A stretch of 64,000 bases of DNA from Nocardia cyriacigeorgica (GCF_010868145.1 NZ_JAAGUY010000001.1:788452-852451); one strand, 5' to 3'; counted from the stretch's first letter, positions 35,419-44,267 are shown. Made by a program: numbers and translations. Notes: a model not told the origin generated them from the sequence alone.

Positions 35419-35448
35419 GGCAGCCGGTGCACAATTGCACCGGCTGCC
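35419..35448. terminator. perfect 13-bp hairpin after ssuD
   Basis: The 13-base arm 35419-35431 (GGCAGCCGGTGCA) is perfectly complementary to 35436-35448 around a CAAT loop. It lies 13 nt after the ssuD stop. Confidence 0.8.
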
Positions 35449-35898
35449 TACTCGCGAAAACTGCTGTCCCGCAGACCGAGCGGTTGGTCGCGGTGCCCGC
35501 CGACGGATGGGCTTCATCCATGCGATCGAGGCCACATCCGACGGTAGAACCGCAGATGAACTGCGCAACCGACGATCCCGTTCCCGCCGACAGGTGCCCG
35601 TCTCGGCAGTCGATGCAACCATGCGGCGGATGCCCGGATGTGCCACGGGGACCTACCAGCAGCCGATGCACTGACGGTTCCACGTGAATCACCACTCCCC
35701 CAGTCGGATTCACGATCACGTCGGCCGGGCCACCATCCCGCGGCCCCGATACGCTCGTTCACCTAGGGTCGCCACCTCAGCGGACGGGGCACGGATCGAT
35801 CCAGCAGCCAGGCTCGCATTGATGGCGGCGGCACGGCTCAGCTCATCGAGGGCACCAAGGCCGGACGCACGAGATCGGCGAGTGTGGGGGGGGCCTGA
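35449..35898. other. 450-nt stretch without a supported gene
   Basis: Only short frames are present, none with a convincing ribosome binding site or a recognisable protein. An eight-G run at 35886-35893 sits just beside the SDR stop codon. Some decayed coding sequence cannot be excluded. Confidence 0.4.
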
Positions 35899-36624
35899 TC
35901 ACCAGGGCAGCGGACCCTCGCGGTCGAAGTACCCTCCGGTCGGGCCGTCCGGTCCGAGGGTAGCCAGCCGGATGATGGCGTCGGTGCCTTCGGTGACGGT
36001 CTGATGTCCGCTGTTGCCGTTCAGGTCGGTGGCGGTGTAGCCGGGGTCGGCCGCGTTCACCTGAATGCCGGGCAACGCGCGGGCGTACTGGGAGGTGAGC
36101 ATGTTGAGCGCGGTCTTGGAGGCCGGGTAGCCGAGGCCGAGGAGGGTCGACTCCAGCCGTGCCGGGTCGGAGGTGATGGACAACGAGCCGATCCCGCTCG
36201 ACACCATCACGATCCGAGGCTGGGCAGCGGCTCGCAGCAAGGGGAGGAATGCGTGCGTCACCTGGATCGGTCCGAAGACGTTGGTCTCGAACACCGCCCG
36301 TACATCGTCGGCCACCGTGTCTGCAGGCGCGACCCAGGGTCCGCCGATGCCGGCATTGTTGATCAGCACATCCAGGTGCGGGGCCTGCTCGGTGACCGAT
36401 TTCGCGGCCGCGGCAACCGATTCGCTGGATGTGACGTCCAACTGGACGAAGCTGACATCGTGGCCCGCGGCGGTGAATTCCGCCGCAGCGGCGCGTCCGC
36501 GTTCGGCGTCGCGGGCGCCGAGGAACACTCGCCACCCCAGTTCGGCCAGCCGCCGCACGGTTTCGCGGCCCAGCCCCTTGTTCGCCCCGGTGACCAGGGC
36601 CGTTGTCGTTGTCGTCGCGTTCAT
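35899..36624 (-). CDS. short-chain dehydrogenase/reductase
   Basis: The 241-residue classical SDR has the nucleotide-binding TGANKGLGRE, NNAG at about position 90 in LINNAGIGG, a catalytic serine in VMVSSGIGSL, and YPASK as the Y-x-x-x-K motif. The TGANKGLG form resembles carbonyl-reductase-like SDRs. The substrate is unknown. It is divergent from an MmyB-type XRE regulator, and such regulators commonly control a neighbouring SDR gene. Confidence 0.9.
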   Translation of the reverse strand: MNATTTTTALVTGANKGLGRETVRRLAELGWRVFLGARDAERGRAAAAEFTAAGHDVSFVQLDVTSSESVAAAAKSVTEQAPHLDVLINNAGIGGPWVAPADTVADDVRAVFETNVFGPIQVTHAFLPLLRAAAQPRIVMVSSGIGSLSITSDPARLESTLLGLGYPASKTALNMLTSQYARALPGIQVNAADPGYTATDLNGNSGHQTVTEGTDAIIRLATLGPDGPTGGYFDREGPLPW

Positions 36625-36688
36625 GCCACCAGCCTGGCGCGCGGCCGTGCATCCGGGCAGGACCGGCATGTCCTGGGATCAGCCGTAC

Positions 36689-36868
36689 CACCACACGCGA
36701 GCCGCACGACCGCACCCTCAGACGGAACCGGACGGCCCCCGGCCCGACCAGCCGAACCAACCGCTCACGCCGCACGACCGCGCTCTCGGACGGAACCGGT
36801 CGGCGCCGGCGGGGTCAGCCGTGCCATTCGCTCACTCGGCACGCACTCATCGGCAGAACCGGTCAACC
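36689..36868. repeat. 68-bp tandem repeats in the SDR/XRE divergent gap
   Basis: GCCGCACGACCGC occurs at 36701 and 36769, and GACGGAACCGG at 36721 and 36789, both exactly 68 bp apart. A third degenerate unit has GGCAGAACCGG at 36852-36862. The units also share a preceding CAGCCGTACCA-like segment. The array fills the gap between the divergent SDR and XRE genes and could hold multiple regulator sites. Confidence 0.65.
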
Positions 36869-36923
36869 TCGGTGGGATCCGCGGTACCACCCCGCGCTCG
36901 GTTCGCTGCGGGATGATCGAGGG

Positions 36924-37778
36924 ATGGATCGCTCAGAACTCGCGGCGCTGCTGCGCCAGGCGCGCGCCCGGATCCGTCCCGACGACGTCGGCCTGCCCGC
37001 AGGCGCGCGCAGGCATGTACCGGGGCTGCGGCGCGAAGAGGTCGCGCAGCTGGCCGGAGTGAGCGTCGACTACGTCGTTCGGCTCGAACAGGGCCGCGGC
37101 CCGCGCCCCTCGACCTCGGTGCTGGCGGCATTGGCTCGTGCACTGCGGCTGCACGACGACGATCGCGATCTGCTGTTCCGGCTCGCGGGCAGCGAGCCTC
37201 CGGGTGCCGACCGGATCGCCATGGTGGTGCGCGCCAGCGTGCTGCGGCTGGTTCTGGACCGAATGGTGGATCTACCGGCGCTGGTGTTGTCGGCCAAGAG
37301 CGATGTGCTGGCCTGGAATCCGATGGCGGCGGCACTGCTCGGCGATTTCTCCCGCTGGCCAGTGGCCCGGCGCAACATCATCTGGCACGCCTTCCTCGGC
37401 GACGGGCCGCACCGCGTGGTGATGACACCCGAGGACCGCGACGCCCTCTCCGCGACCTGGGTGGCGAGCCTGCACGCCGCCCGCGCCCGCTACCCGGCCG
37501 ATCCCGGGCTCGACCGGTTGATCACCGAGCTACGGACCGGCAGCCCCCGGTTCGAGCGGCTCTGGGACGAACGCCGCGCCGGATACATGCGCAACACCCG
37601 CAAAACCATCGATCACCCCGACCTCGGCCGCCTGACCTTGGACTGCGACACCCTACTGGTGCCCGATGCCGACCAGACCGTGGTCGTGTACTCGGCGGCA
37701 CCCGGCACCCCCGAGGCCGGCGCGCTCGAGCTGCTACGGGTCACCGGAACCGAGCAGTTCACGAATCTGGGGGCCTGA
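36924..37778 (+). CDS. XRE regulator with MmyB-like ligand-binding domain
   Basis: The 284-residue protein has an N-terminal helix-turn-helix (GLRREEVAQLAGVSVDYVVRLEQGRGPRPS, about 34-63) and a C-terminal MmyB-type domain. The latter contains LDRMVDLPALVLSAKSDVLAWNPMAAALLGDF, ARNIIWHAF-like text and a final FTNLGA. MmyB domains are thought to bind fatty acids or other small ligands. It is divergent from the SDR at 35899-36624, its likely target. ATG 36924 is chosen by family alignment. Much longer in-frame starts run through the tandem repeats. Confidence 0.88.
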   Translation: MDRSELAALLRQARARIRPDDVGLPAGARRHVPGLRREEVAQLAGVSVDYVVRLEQGRGPRPSTSVLAALARALRLHDDDRDLLFRLAGSEPPGADRIAMVVRASVLRLVLDRMVDLPALVLSAKSDVLAWNPMAAALLGDFSRWPVARRNIIWHAFLGDGPHRVVMTPEDRDALSATWVASLHAARARYPADPGLDRLITELRTGSPRFERLWDERRAGYMRNTRKTIDHPDLGRLTLDCDTLLVPDADQTVVVYSAAPGTPEAGALELLRVTGTEQFTNLGA

Positions 37779-38041
37779 CCTCGGGCCTCGAGGTCTGCTG
37801 GGATCACCTCCACTCGAGCCCGAAGTCCGTCATCAGCGGGGCCGCCGATCGGCTCGAACTCGGCGATCATCCAGCGAAAACCCGGTTCGCCTCTGAGCGC
37901 CGTTCGGATGGTCTCGCATCCCATCGGCATTCCGATAGGTTGCGCGCGTCCGCTTGACGGATTCGGTGACCGGAGGTTCTTCGGTGAGCGCGGTGGTGGC
38001 CGGGCGCGGGCTGCCACGATCGCGGTGGATATGGTCGAACC

Positions 38042-38671
38042 GTGACCTGGACCGTCGGCTTCGACCTGGATATGACTCTTATCGACTCGCGGCTCGGTGT
38101 CGCGCGTGCGATCGATGTCGTGGCCGCCGAATACGGGCTGGAACTGCGCGGTAGCGAGCTCGCCGAGCGGCTCGGGCCGCCGTTGGCGATGATCCTCGCC
38201 GATGCGGGTGCGCCCGAAGCGCTCATTCCGGAGCTGGTCACCCGGTATCGCGAGCTGTACCCCGATGTCATCGCCGAGGTTCCCGCGATGGCGGGTGCCG
38301 ACGCCGCGATCGAGGCGGTCGCTGCGGCGGGCGGGCGGCTGCTCGTGGTGACCGGGAAATATCAGCCGCATGCCGAACTGCATGTCGGCCACCTCGGATG
38401 GCCGATCGATACCGTGGCGGGCGAGCTGTGGTCCGATCGAAAGGCCACAGCCCTGCGTGAGCACGGGGCGCAGATCTTCGTCGGTGACCATGCAGGCGAT
38501 ATGCGCGGAGCTCGCGCTGCTGGCGCGTACGGGGTCGGCGTCGTCACCGGGCCGTGCACTGCCGCAGAGCTCCGAGCAGCCGGTGCCGACATCGTCCTGG
38601 CCGATCTGACCGAGTTCCCCGCGTGGCTGACGGGGTTCGCCGGCGCTTCGACCACGCCGACACGCCCCTGA
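38042..38671 (+). CDS. HAD-superfamily phosphatase (PGP/Gph-like)
   Basis: The 209-residue protein carries HAD motif I GFDLDMTLID with both aspartates, motif II threonine in VVTGK, the motif III lysine at DRKATAL, and motif IV VGDHAGDM. A helical cap lies between motifs I and II. It belongs to the phosphoglycolate-phosphatase-like group, but the substrate is not readable. The GTG start at 38042 has no clear ribosome binding site, so translation may be leaderless. Confidence 0.88.
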   Translation: MTWTVGFDLDMTLIDSRLGVARAIDVVAAEYGLELRGSELAERLGPPLAMILADAGAPEALIPELVTRYRELYPDVIAEVPAMAGADAAIEAVAAAGGRLLVVTGKYQPHAELHVGHLGWPIDTVAGELWSDRKATALREHGAQIFVGDHAGDMRGARAAGAYGVGVVTGPCTAAELRAAGADIVLADLTEFPAWLTGFAGASTTPTRP

Positions 38672-38863
38672 TCGGAAAGGCGCGCGCTTCGCGCAACCAC
38701 ACCTGTCTGCTCAGCGGCCCGATCGCGAAAGCGTCGCACCGCCGGTGCTCACCCGTCGCGTTCGAGCGACGCTGATCGGAGTGTCCGCGGCAGCGGCGGG
38801 CAGGATTCCGCTTCCGAGGGTTCCATCACCCTGAAAAAGCCGACCTAGGCCGCCGGAAGGTAC

Positions 38864-38977
38864 TCACTCGTGATCATCATCGGACCGGCGATCATGCGCC
38901 GGCGGCCACCACACCGCGGCGGCGATCACAGCGAGCGGCAATCCGATGGCGATTCCGAAGCCGATCGCGATGCTCAC
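38864..38977 (-). CDS. 37-residue single-helix membrane micropeptide
   Basis: A GTG start at 38977 overlaps the stop codon of the upstream 101-residue gene by 4 nt (GTGA), the usual sign of translational coupling. The product is a hydrophobic helix (SIAIGFGIAIGLPLAVIAAAVWW) with glycine-spaced packing motifs and a charged tail with several Asp and Arg. It is too short for standard ORF calling. I recognise no family. Its coupling to a small resolvase-like protein and the divergent regulator suggest a conserved three-gene locus. Confidence 0.55.
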   Translation of the reverse strand: MSIAIGFGIAIGLPLAVIAAAVWWPPAHDRRSDDDHE

Positions 38978-39279
38978 CACGCCGATCCGATCACGGTCCA
39001 GCGGGCGAACGACAGTCGAGGGCATACGGTTTCGACATCGCACAGATGCATGATCGCGTCGAGGATCAGCGGATCGAGGTGGTGCGGTGCGGGAATGATC
39101 ACCGCATCCACATCCGCCGCACGCACTTGCTCAGCGAGCGGTAGGCAGGAACCTTCTCGCCCCCACTCCAAGACGAACCCGAGCCGCCGAGCCAACCGCT
39201 GCATCTGCGCGGCATCCCACTCGGGCGCGGTGGTGATCTCCGGGTCGATCCATCCGAGTGCTGTTGGTTGTGACCTCAT
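38974..39279 (-). CDS. small resolvase-like protein of unknown function
   Basis: The 101-residue protein reads ALGWIDPEITTAPEWDAAQMQRLARRLGFVL, then VRAADVDAVIIPAPHHLDPLILDAI and VETVCPRLSFARW. The overall fold pattern resembles a serine-recombinase N-terminal domain without the catalytic serine. Such short proteins are common in Nocardia and Rhodococcus next to XRE-TPR regulators. It is divergent from one here and is coupled to a micropeptide by a 4-nt overlap. Function unknown; recombinase activity is unlikely. Confidence 0.6.
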   Translation of the reverse strand: MRSQPTALGWIDPEITTAPEWDAAQMQRLARRLGFVLEWGREGSCLPLAEQVRAADVDAVIIPAPHHLDPLILDAIMHLCDVETVCPRLSFARWTVIGSAW

Positions 39280-39334
39280 AGTCGGTGCCCCTCCTTGGTC
39301 GTTGCTTCAGATTCGGCACCGGCGGGGTCGACGA

Positions 39335-39385
39335 GGGACAGCGAAGGGACAGAGGCGTGTTCTGCGGTTCGGACACGCGGGACAG
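39335..39385 (+). repeat. helically phased GGGACAG repeats in the divergent gap
   Basis: GGGACAG occurs at 39335, 39346 and 39379. The spacings are 11 and 33 nt, so all copies lie on the same face of the helix. They sit between the resolvase-like gene and the XRE-TPR regulator, immediately upstream of a candidate -10 box TACGCT at 39402-39407. Confidence 0.6.
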
Positions 39386-39413
39386 GGCGCGGTGAACGAT
39401 CTACGCTCGAATC

Positions 39414-40574
39414 ATGTGGCAGCACCTGGGGCAAGCCGTAGCCGCGGAACGCAAGATCGCGGGCCTGAGTCAGCGACAGTTGGCCGACCGGGCGGCTTAC
39501 AGCCTGAGCATGGTGAAGGCGGTGGAGCAGGGGCGCGAAATCGCCTCGCCAGGCTTCGTTTCCGCCGTCGCCCGGGCACTTCGAATCATGCCCGAGCAGC
39601 TGACCGGCGCGCCGTTCGACGATGGAAAACCGCTGTCGGATGCGGTCAACGAACTGTCGATCCTTCTGGCCCAAGGTCGTTTCGCCACGGCGGAGGAGCC
39701 GCATGGGCTGGCGCAACTCGAGGCTGAATTGACCGCAGCACAAAACCTTTACCGCAGTGACCGGACGCGCCAGACCCTCGAGGCCCTGCCCGGCATCATC
39801 CGCCGACTACACGGAGCTGTTCGCGATCTGTCCAGCGACCGGCAGGCGCGCGCCTATTCGCTACTGGCTTCGGCCTACATCCTTGCGGAATGGTCCGCAC
39901 GCCGGACCGGCCATCTGATGCTCGCGCTGCCCGCGCTGGATCTGGCCGACAGCTACGCGCCGCTCGGCGAAGACCGCAACTTCGGTGCATTCTCGGTATT
40001 GGCCAGGGCAAGGGTGCTGACACACTATGGCGAATCGCAGGTGGCGTCGCGACTCATCGACGGCGCGATCAGCGCCGCCGACGACACCGAACAGGGAATG
40101 GTCCTCGCCGGCTACTCCCATTTGGCCGGAGCTATCAATGAAGCGCGCAAGCTCGATTACCCGGCGGCCACCGGCCACATCCAGGCGGCACGCGAGTTCG
40201 CCACCATGACCGGCGAGACCGACATGTACATGACCGCTTTCGGACCCCTCAATGTCGAAATACACGCGCACGCGGTCGAACTAGAGGCTGGCGACCCTCA
40301 CCGCGCCGCACTCGAAGGCGCACAGCTGACCTACGGCCGGGACGCACCACCCACTCGCGTCGCGCACCACTGGCACGACAACGCCCGCGCCTGGCTCATG
40401 TCCGGAAAGCCGGACCGCGCCCTTGCGGCGCTGAACAAGGCCCGCGCCGCCGCCCCCCAGCAAACCCGCTTGCACCCCTCGGTCCGCGAGACCGTCTACG
40501 GCATAGCCTCCGCCCAACGCCGCCAATCCGACAGCCTGCTCGGCTTCGCCCACTGGCTCGGCGCCACCTTATAG
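39414..40574 (+). CDS. XRE-family regulator with TPR-like C-terminal domain
   Basis: The 386-residue protein has an N-terminal helix-turn-helix (GQAVAAERKIAGLSQRQLADRA, MVKAVEQGREIASPGFVSAVARAL) and about 300 residues of TPR-like helices (for example YSLLASAYILAEWSARRTGHLMLALPALDLAD and HWHDNARAWLMSGKPDRALAALNKARAAA). This is the layout of peptide- or ligand-sensing actinobacterial regulators. TACGCT ends 6 nt before the ATG, so the mRNA is probably leaderless. Phased GGGACAG repeats just upstream are its likely binding sites, controlling itself and the divergent resolvase-like/micropeptide operon. Confidence 0.88.
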   Translation: MWQHLGQAVAAERKIAGLSQRQLADRAAYSLSMVKAVEQGREIASPGFVSAVARALRIMPEQLTGAPFDDGKPLSDAVNELSILLAQGRFATAEEPHGLAQLEAELTAAQNLYRSDRTRQTLEALPGIIRRLHGAVRDLSSDRQARAYSLLASAYILAEWSARRTGHLMLALPALDLADSYAPLGEDRNFGAFSVLARARVLTHYGESQVASRLIDGAISAADDTEQGMVLAGYSHLAGAINEARKLDYPAATGHIQAAREFATMTGETDMYMTAFGPLNVEIHAHAVELEAGDPHRAALEGAQLTYGRDAPPTRVAHHWHDNARAWLMSGKPDRALAALNKARAAAPQQTRLHPSVRETVYGIASAQRRQSDSLLGFAHWLGATL

Positions 40575-40670
40575 GTCGCACAGGTTCGGAGGACGTCGCA
40601 TACGCTGTGGCGCTCGATCCTCCCCACAACTTGTGCGACATCGGGCCAAGGGCCCAGCGCGGCTGGAACC

Positions 40671-40689
40671 AGCCACCGGCTTGGTGGCT
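40671..40689 (+). terminator. 7-bp hairpin downstream of XRE-TPR gene
   Basis: AGCCACC (40671-40677) pairs with GGTGGCT (40683-40689) around a 5-nt loop, about 97 nt after the regulator's stop. The rest of the 279-nt gap 40575-40853 shows no gene. Confidence 0.35.
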
Positions 40690-40853
40690 GACGCGGCACG
40701 AAAGATGCCTTGGGCCGAAGTCGTGTCGCCCAGAAACGGCCGAGGCCAGTTCCATCCACGGGATGAACGCCGCATGCGCGCGGGCGGCGGCGCACAGTTC
40801 GGAGGTGGCCGTCGTGGTGGGTGGCGCGCGACGGCGGCCCGTACCGTGGACGC

Positions 40854-41432
40854 GTGACCGTCGACCCGTACTGGAATCACAACACTCACTACCACCCATG
40901 GCTGGTCCAGCAGGTGCCCGAGTCCGCCCGTACCGCCCTCGACGTCGGCTGCGGGGACGGGCTGCTGGCAGGAAAACTCGCCACCCGATGCGAATCGGTA
41001 CTCGGCGTCGATATCGACGGGGCAATCATCGCTGGGGCCACCACACCGGCGAATGTCCGGCTCACACAGGCTGATTTTCGGGAGCTGGATCAGACCTTCG
41101 ATCTCGTCACCGTCGTGGCGACCCTCCACCACGTGCCTTTAGCCGAAGGCATGGCGGCGCTCCGTGATCTCGTCGCGCCTGGGGGAACGTTGGCCGTGGT
41201 CGGGCTGTGGAAGATGAGCATCCACGCCGACGCTGCTTATTTACCGCTGCTGCCGGTGATCTGGGCCATCGGTCAGAGGCATGGCGGCAGCCAGGATCCG
41301 GGCTTCACCTGCCGTGACCCCGACACCACCTTGGCCGAGATCCGTGCCGTGGGTGGCGAACTGCTGCCCGGCGCGCGCATACGGCGCCGGCTGCTGTGGC
41401 GTTACACGCTGCTGTGGCGAAAACCTGCATGA
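40854..41432 (+). CDS. class I SAM-dependent methyltransferase
   Basis: The 192-residue protein has the SAM motif ALDVGCGDGLLAGKLA, the acidic GVDIDGAII, an RLTQADFRELDQTFDLV block and VATLHHVPLAEGMAALRDLVAPGGTLAVVGLW, a typical UbiE/Methyltransf_11 pattern. The substrate is not known. GTG 40854 lies 6 nt after TACCGT, suggesting a leaderless transcript. A strong hairpin follows at 41471-41506. Confidence 0.85.
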   Translation: MTVDPYWNHNTHYHPWLVQQVPESARTALDVGCGDGLLAGKLATRCESVLGVDIDGAIIAGATTPANVRLTQADFRELDQTFDLVTVVATLHHVPLAEGMAALRDLVAPGGTLAVVGLWKMSIHADAAYLPLLPVIWAIGQRHGGSQDPGFTCRDPDTTLAEIRAVGGELLPGARIRRRLLWRYTLLWRKPA

Positions 41433-41470
41433 TCGGATACGTGCCTGCGACGGACCGGGTCGTCTAGCGA

Positions 41471-41506
41471 ATGTGAGTGGTCCGAAGGTTCTCGGACCAC
41501 TCACAT
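41471..41506. terminator. perfect 15-bp bidirectional terminator hairpin
   Basis: ATGTGAGTGGTCCGA (41471-41485) pairs perfectly with 41492-41506 around a 6-nt loop, between two convergent genes. Confidence 0.85.
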
Positions 41507-41511
41507 CCACG

Positions 41512-41754
41512 CTAGACGACGCACAGCGGAACGAAGATCAACGGCCCGACAATCGGGATCCAGCCGAACGCGTTCGTGCAGTAGACCGTGACGAGCGCAT
41601 CCCCAAAGGGATTGCCCGTCCGGTTCATGACCGGATTGACCGGGACGGGGTCGGGTTTGTTGGCGGCGTCCGCCGCCGCGACGCCTGACCCCAACGCTAT
41701 GGCGGGCGCGATCGCCGCAGCGGCGATCGATGTCCGAATCAGGTTCCTTCTCAT
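41512..41754 (-). CDS. small secreted protein
   Basis: The 80-residue protein has an export signal (MRRNLIRTSIAAAAIAPAIAL, cleavage probably after AAADA) followed by a short mature region with NPVMNRTGNPFGDALVTVYCTNAFGWIPIVGPLIF and two cysteines. AGGAGA precedes ATG 41754. Small proteins of this type are common in Nocardia and Mycobacterium. No function is recognised. Confidence 0.7.
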   Translation of the reverse strand: MRRNLIRTSIAAAAIAPAIALGSGVAAADAANKPDPVPVNPVMNRTGNPFGDALVTVYCTNAFGWIPIVGPLIFVPLCVV

Positions 41755-42013
41755 CGCGATTCTCCTGCCAGTCGTGTTGGACTACCTCCAACGTGGTGAT
41801 TGCCAATTGCGGCACCAACCACCATGCCCACGCGGCCCGGACCACAACAATCCTCGCTGGTGTATATGCCACCTGCCCAAGGGGGGAGATTCATGACCCT
41901 GATGGGGCTATACAACAGCAGCCGATCCTGCTCCACACAGCGCGGCGGCGGCGCTGATGCTCCGCTCCACGCATCTGTGCCGCAGGCCCGTCTGATAGGG
42001 GTCGCGCCGGGTG

Positions 42014-42886
42014 TCAGCGCAGGTGTTCGATCACCGGCGCGAAGGCGTCCATGTTCGGCTCGAGCACGGTGATGTAGGAGAAACCGAAGCGATCCCGCCG
42101 ATCACGCAACTGCTGAGCCATCTCGGAGGGGGTACCGAACAGCAGCGTCGGCAGCTCCTCGGGCGCATCGCCGGGCAGTAGGGCGCCGAACCTGTCGAGT
42201 ACGGTGGCGCGTTCGCTCGGCCGCACCACCGCCTGGACGAGGATATTGAGCTCGACCTCGGTAACGCGTTCCCCCAGCAGCTTTCGCACATACCCGACGC
42301 GATCGATGGTGTCCTCGACTCCGGCGAGCCGCAAACCCGCGTCGGTGGTCGCCGCCGCACCGGTGAACGCGACGACGTCGGCGTGTGCGGCGGCGAGCTT
42401 CAACAACCGATCACCCCAACCCGCGATGAGCAGCGGCGGACCGCCAGGCTGCACCGGACGCGGCTGATACTCCGGGTCGGCGAACAGTGTCCGGAGCGTG
42501 GCGACTGTGTTCTCCAGATGTCCGACCCGCTCGCCGCCACTGCCGAACGGAATGCCAGCCGCCTCGAACTCGGAGCGCACGTAGCCCGCGCCGAGTCCGA
42601 GTTCCACACGCCCATCAGTGAACTGGTCCACGCCCGCCACATCGCGGGCCAAGAGCACCGGGTTGTAGAACGGGGTGTTCAGCACAAAGGTGTTGAGCCG
42701 AACCCGCTCGGTCGCCTCGGCCGCGAGCACCATCGACGGAAACGGCGCGGGCAGGCCGAGATGGTCGGCCACTCCGATGACGTCATAGCCCTGCGCCTCG
42801 GCCCGGCGGCATTTGGCGATCCACGCCTGCCTCGACTCCGGTACCACCATGTTCACACCGAAACGGAACTCATGCTGCGCAGTCAC
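42014..42886 (-). CDS. LLM-class F420-dependent oxidoreductase
   Basis: The 290-residue TIM-barrel protein has EFRFGVNMVVPESRQAWIAKCRRAEAQGYDVIGVADHLG, FVLNTPFYNPVLLARDVAGVDQFTDGRVELGLGAGY, and an FEAAGIPFGSGGER segment, which match the mycobacterial family named TIGR03621 (F420-dependent LLM). It probably uses coenzyme F420 to reduce or oxidise an unknown substrate. It lies 72 nt downstream of a small membrane-protein gene and may be the last gene of the epimerase operon. Confidence 0.85.
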   Translation of the reverse strand: MTAQHEFRFGVNMVVPESRQAWIAKCRRAEAQGYDVIGVADHLGLPAPFPSMVLAAEATERVRLNTFVLNTPFYNPVLLARDVAGVDQFTDGRVELGLGAGYVRSEFEAAGIPFGSGGERVGHLENTVATLRTLFADPEYQPRPVQPGGPPLLIAGWGDRLLKLAAAHADVVAFTGAAATTDAGLRLAGVEDTIDRVGYVRKLLGERVTEVELNILVQAVVRPSERATVLDRFGALLPGDAPEELPTLLFGTPSEMAQQLRDRRDRFGFSYITVLEPNMDAFAPVIEHLR

Positions 42887-42958
42887 CCTTCTTGTCTACC
42901 AGGCGATTCACAACACAGCGCGAGACGGCCAGCATTCCGCCGGCGCCCGAGCACGCGA

Positions 42959-43153
42959 TCAGCAGGCGACGCACGCGGCGGCGGCCAACGTTGCCCCGGA
43001 CAGCGCGGCGGCCGACGCGGCGACGGCACCCGGCCGCCACCAAGCGGAGTCCCGTTTCGCGGTGCCGAGATCGGCGGCCGCCGTACTCCCCTCTCGCCGC
43101 CGCAGGCGCCGAAGCACCCCGAGAGTCGCGACGATCAATGTTGCGGTGATCAT
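42959..43153 (-). CDS. 64-residue predicted membrane protein
   Basis: ATG 43153 follows AGGAGA at good spacing, 12 nt after the epimerase gene. The product has a short hydrophobic N terminus (MITATLIVATLGVL), a basic RRLRRREG, and a C-terminal hydrophobic segment rich in alanine (AVAASAAALSGATLAAAACVAC). No homologue is recognised, but position and ribosome binding site support a real operon gene. Confidence 0.55.
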   Translation of the reverse strand: MITATLIVATLGVLRRLRRREGSTAAADLGTAKRDSAWWRPGAVAASAAALSGATLAAAACVAC

Positions 43154-43165
43154 GAACGAATCTCC

Positions 43166-44233
43166 TTACGTGTGAGCCGGTTCGGCAGCATCCGCGCGCG
43201 CACCGGCAGGCATCGGCACCACCCCGAGCCGCACCAGGCTTTCGGCGGTATCGCGGACCGACTCGCGCACCGGTCGCATGGTCCAGCCGAGTTCACGTTC
43301 GGCTCGTTCGGCGCTGAGGCGTTCACGTTGCCCCAGGGAGGGCACGGTGAGCCGGACCGTCTTGTCCACCACTGCGATGGCGCGCACCAGCAGGTCGGGC
43401 AGTTGACGGGTCGGCACGCGGAACCCACGAGGCCCGAATTCTTCGGCCAGCAGACGCCCGAGATCACGCATCCAGAGATGTTCGCCCGCACAGATATAAC
43501 GTTTGCCCGCCGCTTCGGGCGTTTCCATGGCCAGTCGGTGCGCGATCGCCAGATCACGCACATCCACTGTCGCCCAACCCACCCGCGGTGACCCGGGCAC
43601 CTGACGACCGAGCAGCATCCGCACCGGTTCGTGGGAGGTGCTGGTGGCCTGCGACAGCGCCGGTCCGAGCACCATGCCCGGATTCACCACCGTCAACTCG
43701 GGACCGTCGGGACCGAAATTCTCTGCGGCGTAGTCCCAGGCCGCACGCTCGGCGAGGGTTTTGCTCTTCTGGTAGGCGGGACTGCGTTCCACAACTGTCC
43801 AGTCGGCTTCGGTGCGCACCGCATCGTCGCGATGGCCGTAGGCGATGGCGGCGATCGAGGATGTCAGCACCACCCGTCGCACGGTGCCCGCGGCCGCGGC
43901 GGCCCGCAGTACGCGCAGCGTGCCGTTCACGGCGGTGTCGATCATTTCCCGCTCGTCGTCGGGCGGCGCCGACGGGAACGGTGAGGCGACATGCAGGACG
44001 TAGCCGCACCCCGAGACGGCCGCCGCCCAGCCCGCGTCGCTGTCGAGATCTGCTGCGACGACATCGATCTCACCACCCGCACGCTCGGCGAGGTCGACCA
44101 GATGTTCGCGCTTGCCCACCGCGGCGAGGCTGCGCACAGTCCCGCGGACCGCGTATCCGTGGTTCAGCAATTCCTCGATGACATGCCCGGCGATGAATCC
44201 GGTCGCACCGGTGACGAGTACTCGTGTGCCCAT
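43166..44233 (-). CDS. NAD-dependent epimerase/reductase (extended SDR, DFR-like)
   Basis: The 355-residue extended SDR has GATGFIAGHVIEELL at the N terminus, the DFR-type DLDSDAGWAAAVSGCGYVLHVASPFPS, the active-site YQKSKTLAE and TVVNPGMVLGPALS. It resembles dihydroflavonol-4-reductase/aldehyde-reductase-like SDRs, which in bacteria reduce varied ketones and aldehydes. It is divergent from a TetR gene with two palindromes in the 105-nt gap. Confidence 0.88.
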   Translation of the reverse strand: MGTRVLVTGATGFIAGHVIEELLNHGYAVRGTVRSLAAVGKREHLVDLAERAGGEIDVVAADLDSDAGWAAAVSGCGYVLHVASPFPSAPPDDEREMIDTAVNGTLRVLRAAAAAGTVRRVVLTSSIAAIAYGHRDDAVRTEADWTVVERSPAYQKSKTLAERAAWDYAAENFGPDGPELTVVNPGMVLGPALSQATSTSHEPVRMLLGRQVPGSPRVGWATVDVRDLAIAHRLAMETPEAAGKRYICAGEHLWMRDLGRLLAEEFGPRGFRVPTRQLPDLLVRAIAVVDKTVRLTVPSLGQRERLSAERAERELGWTMRPVRESVRDTAESLVRLGVVPMPAGARADAAEPAHT

Positions 44234-44267
44234 GATTTTCTATTCCGTTCGACGGGAGAACCGGCCC

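Noticed and set aside
37613..37930. 105-codon minus-strand frame overlapping the XRE gene's 3' end
   Set aside because: The first part (GEPGFRWMIAEFEPIGG) looks protein-like, but the frame runs antisense into the regulator with no ribosome binding site; a decayed gene is possible but not supportable.
38974..39279. serine recombinase/resolvase
   Set aside because: Only a resemblance to the N-terminal fold; the catalytic serine motif and DNA-binding domain are missing, and no recombination sites are visible.
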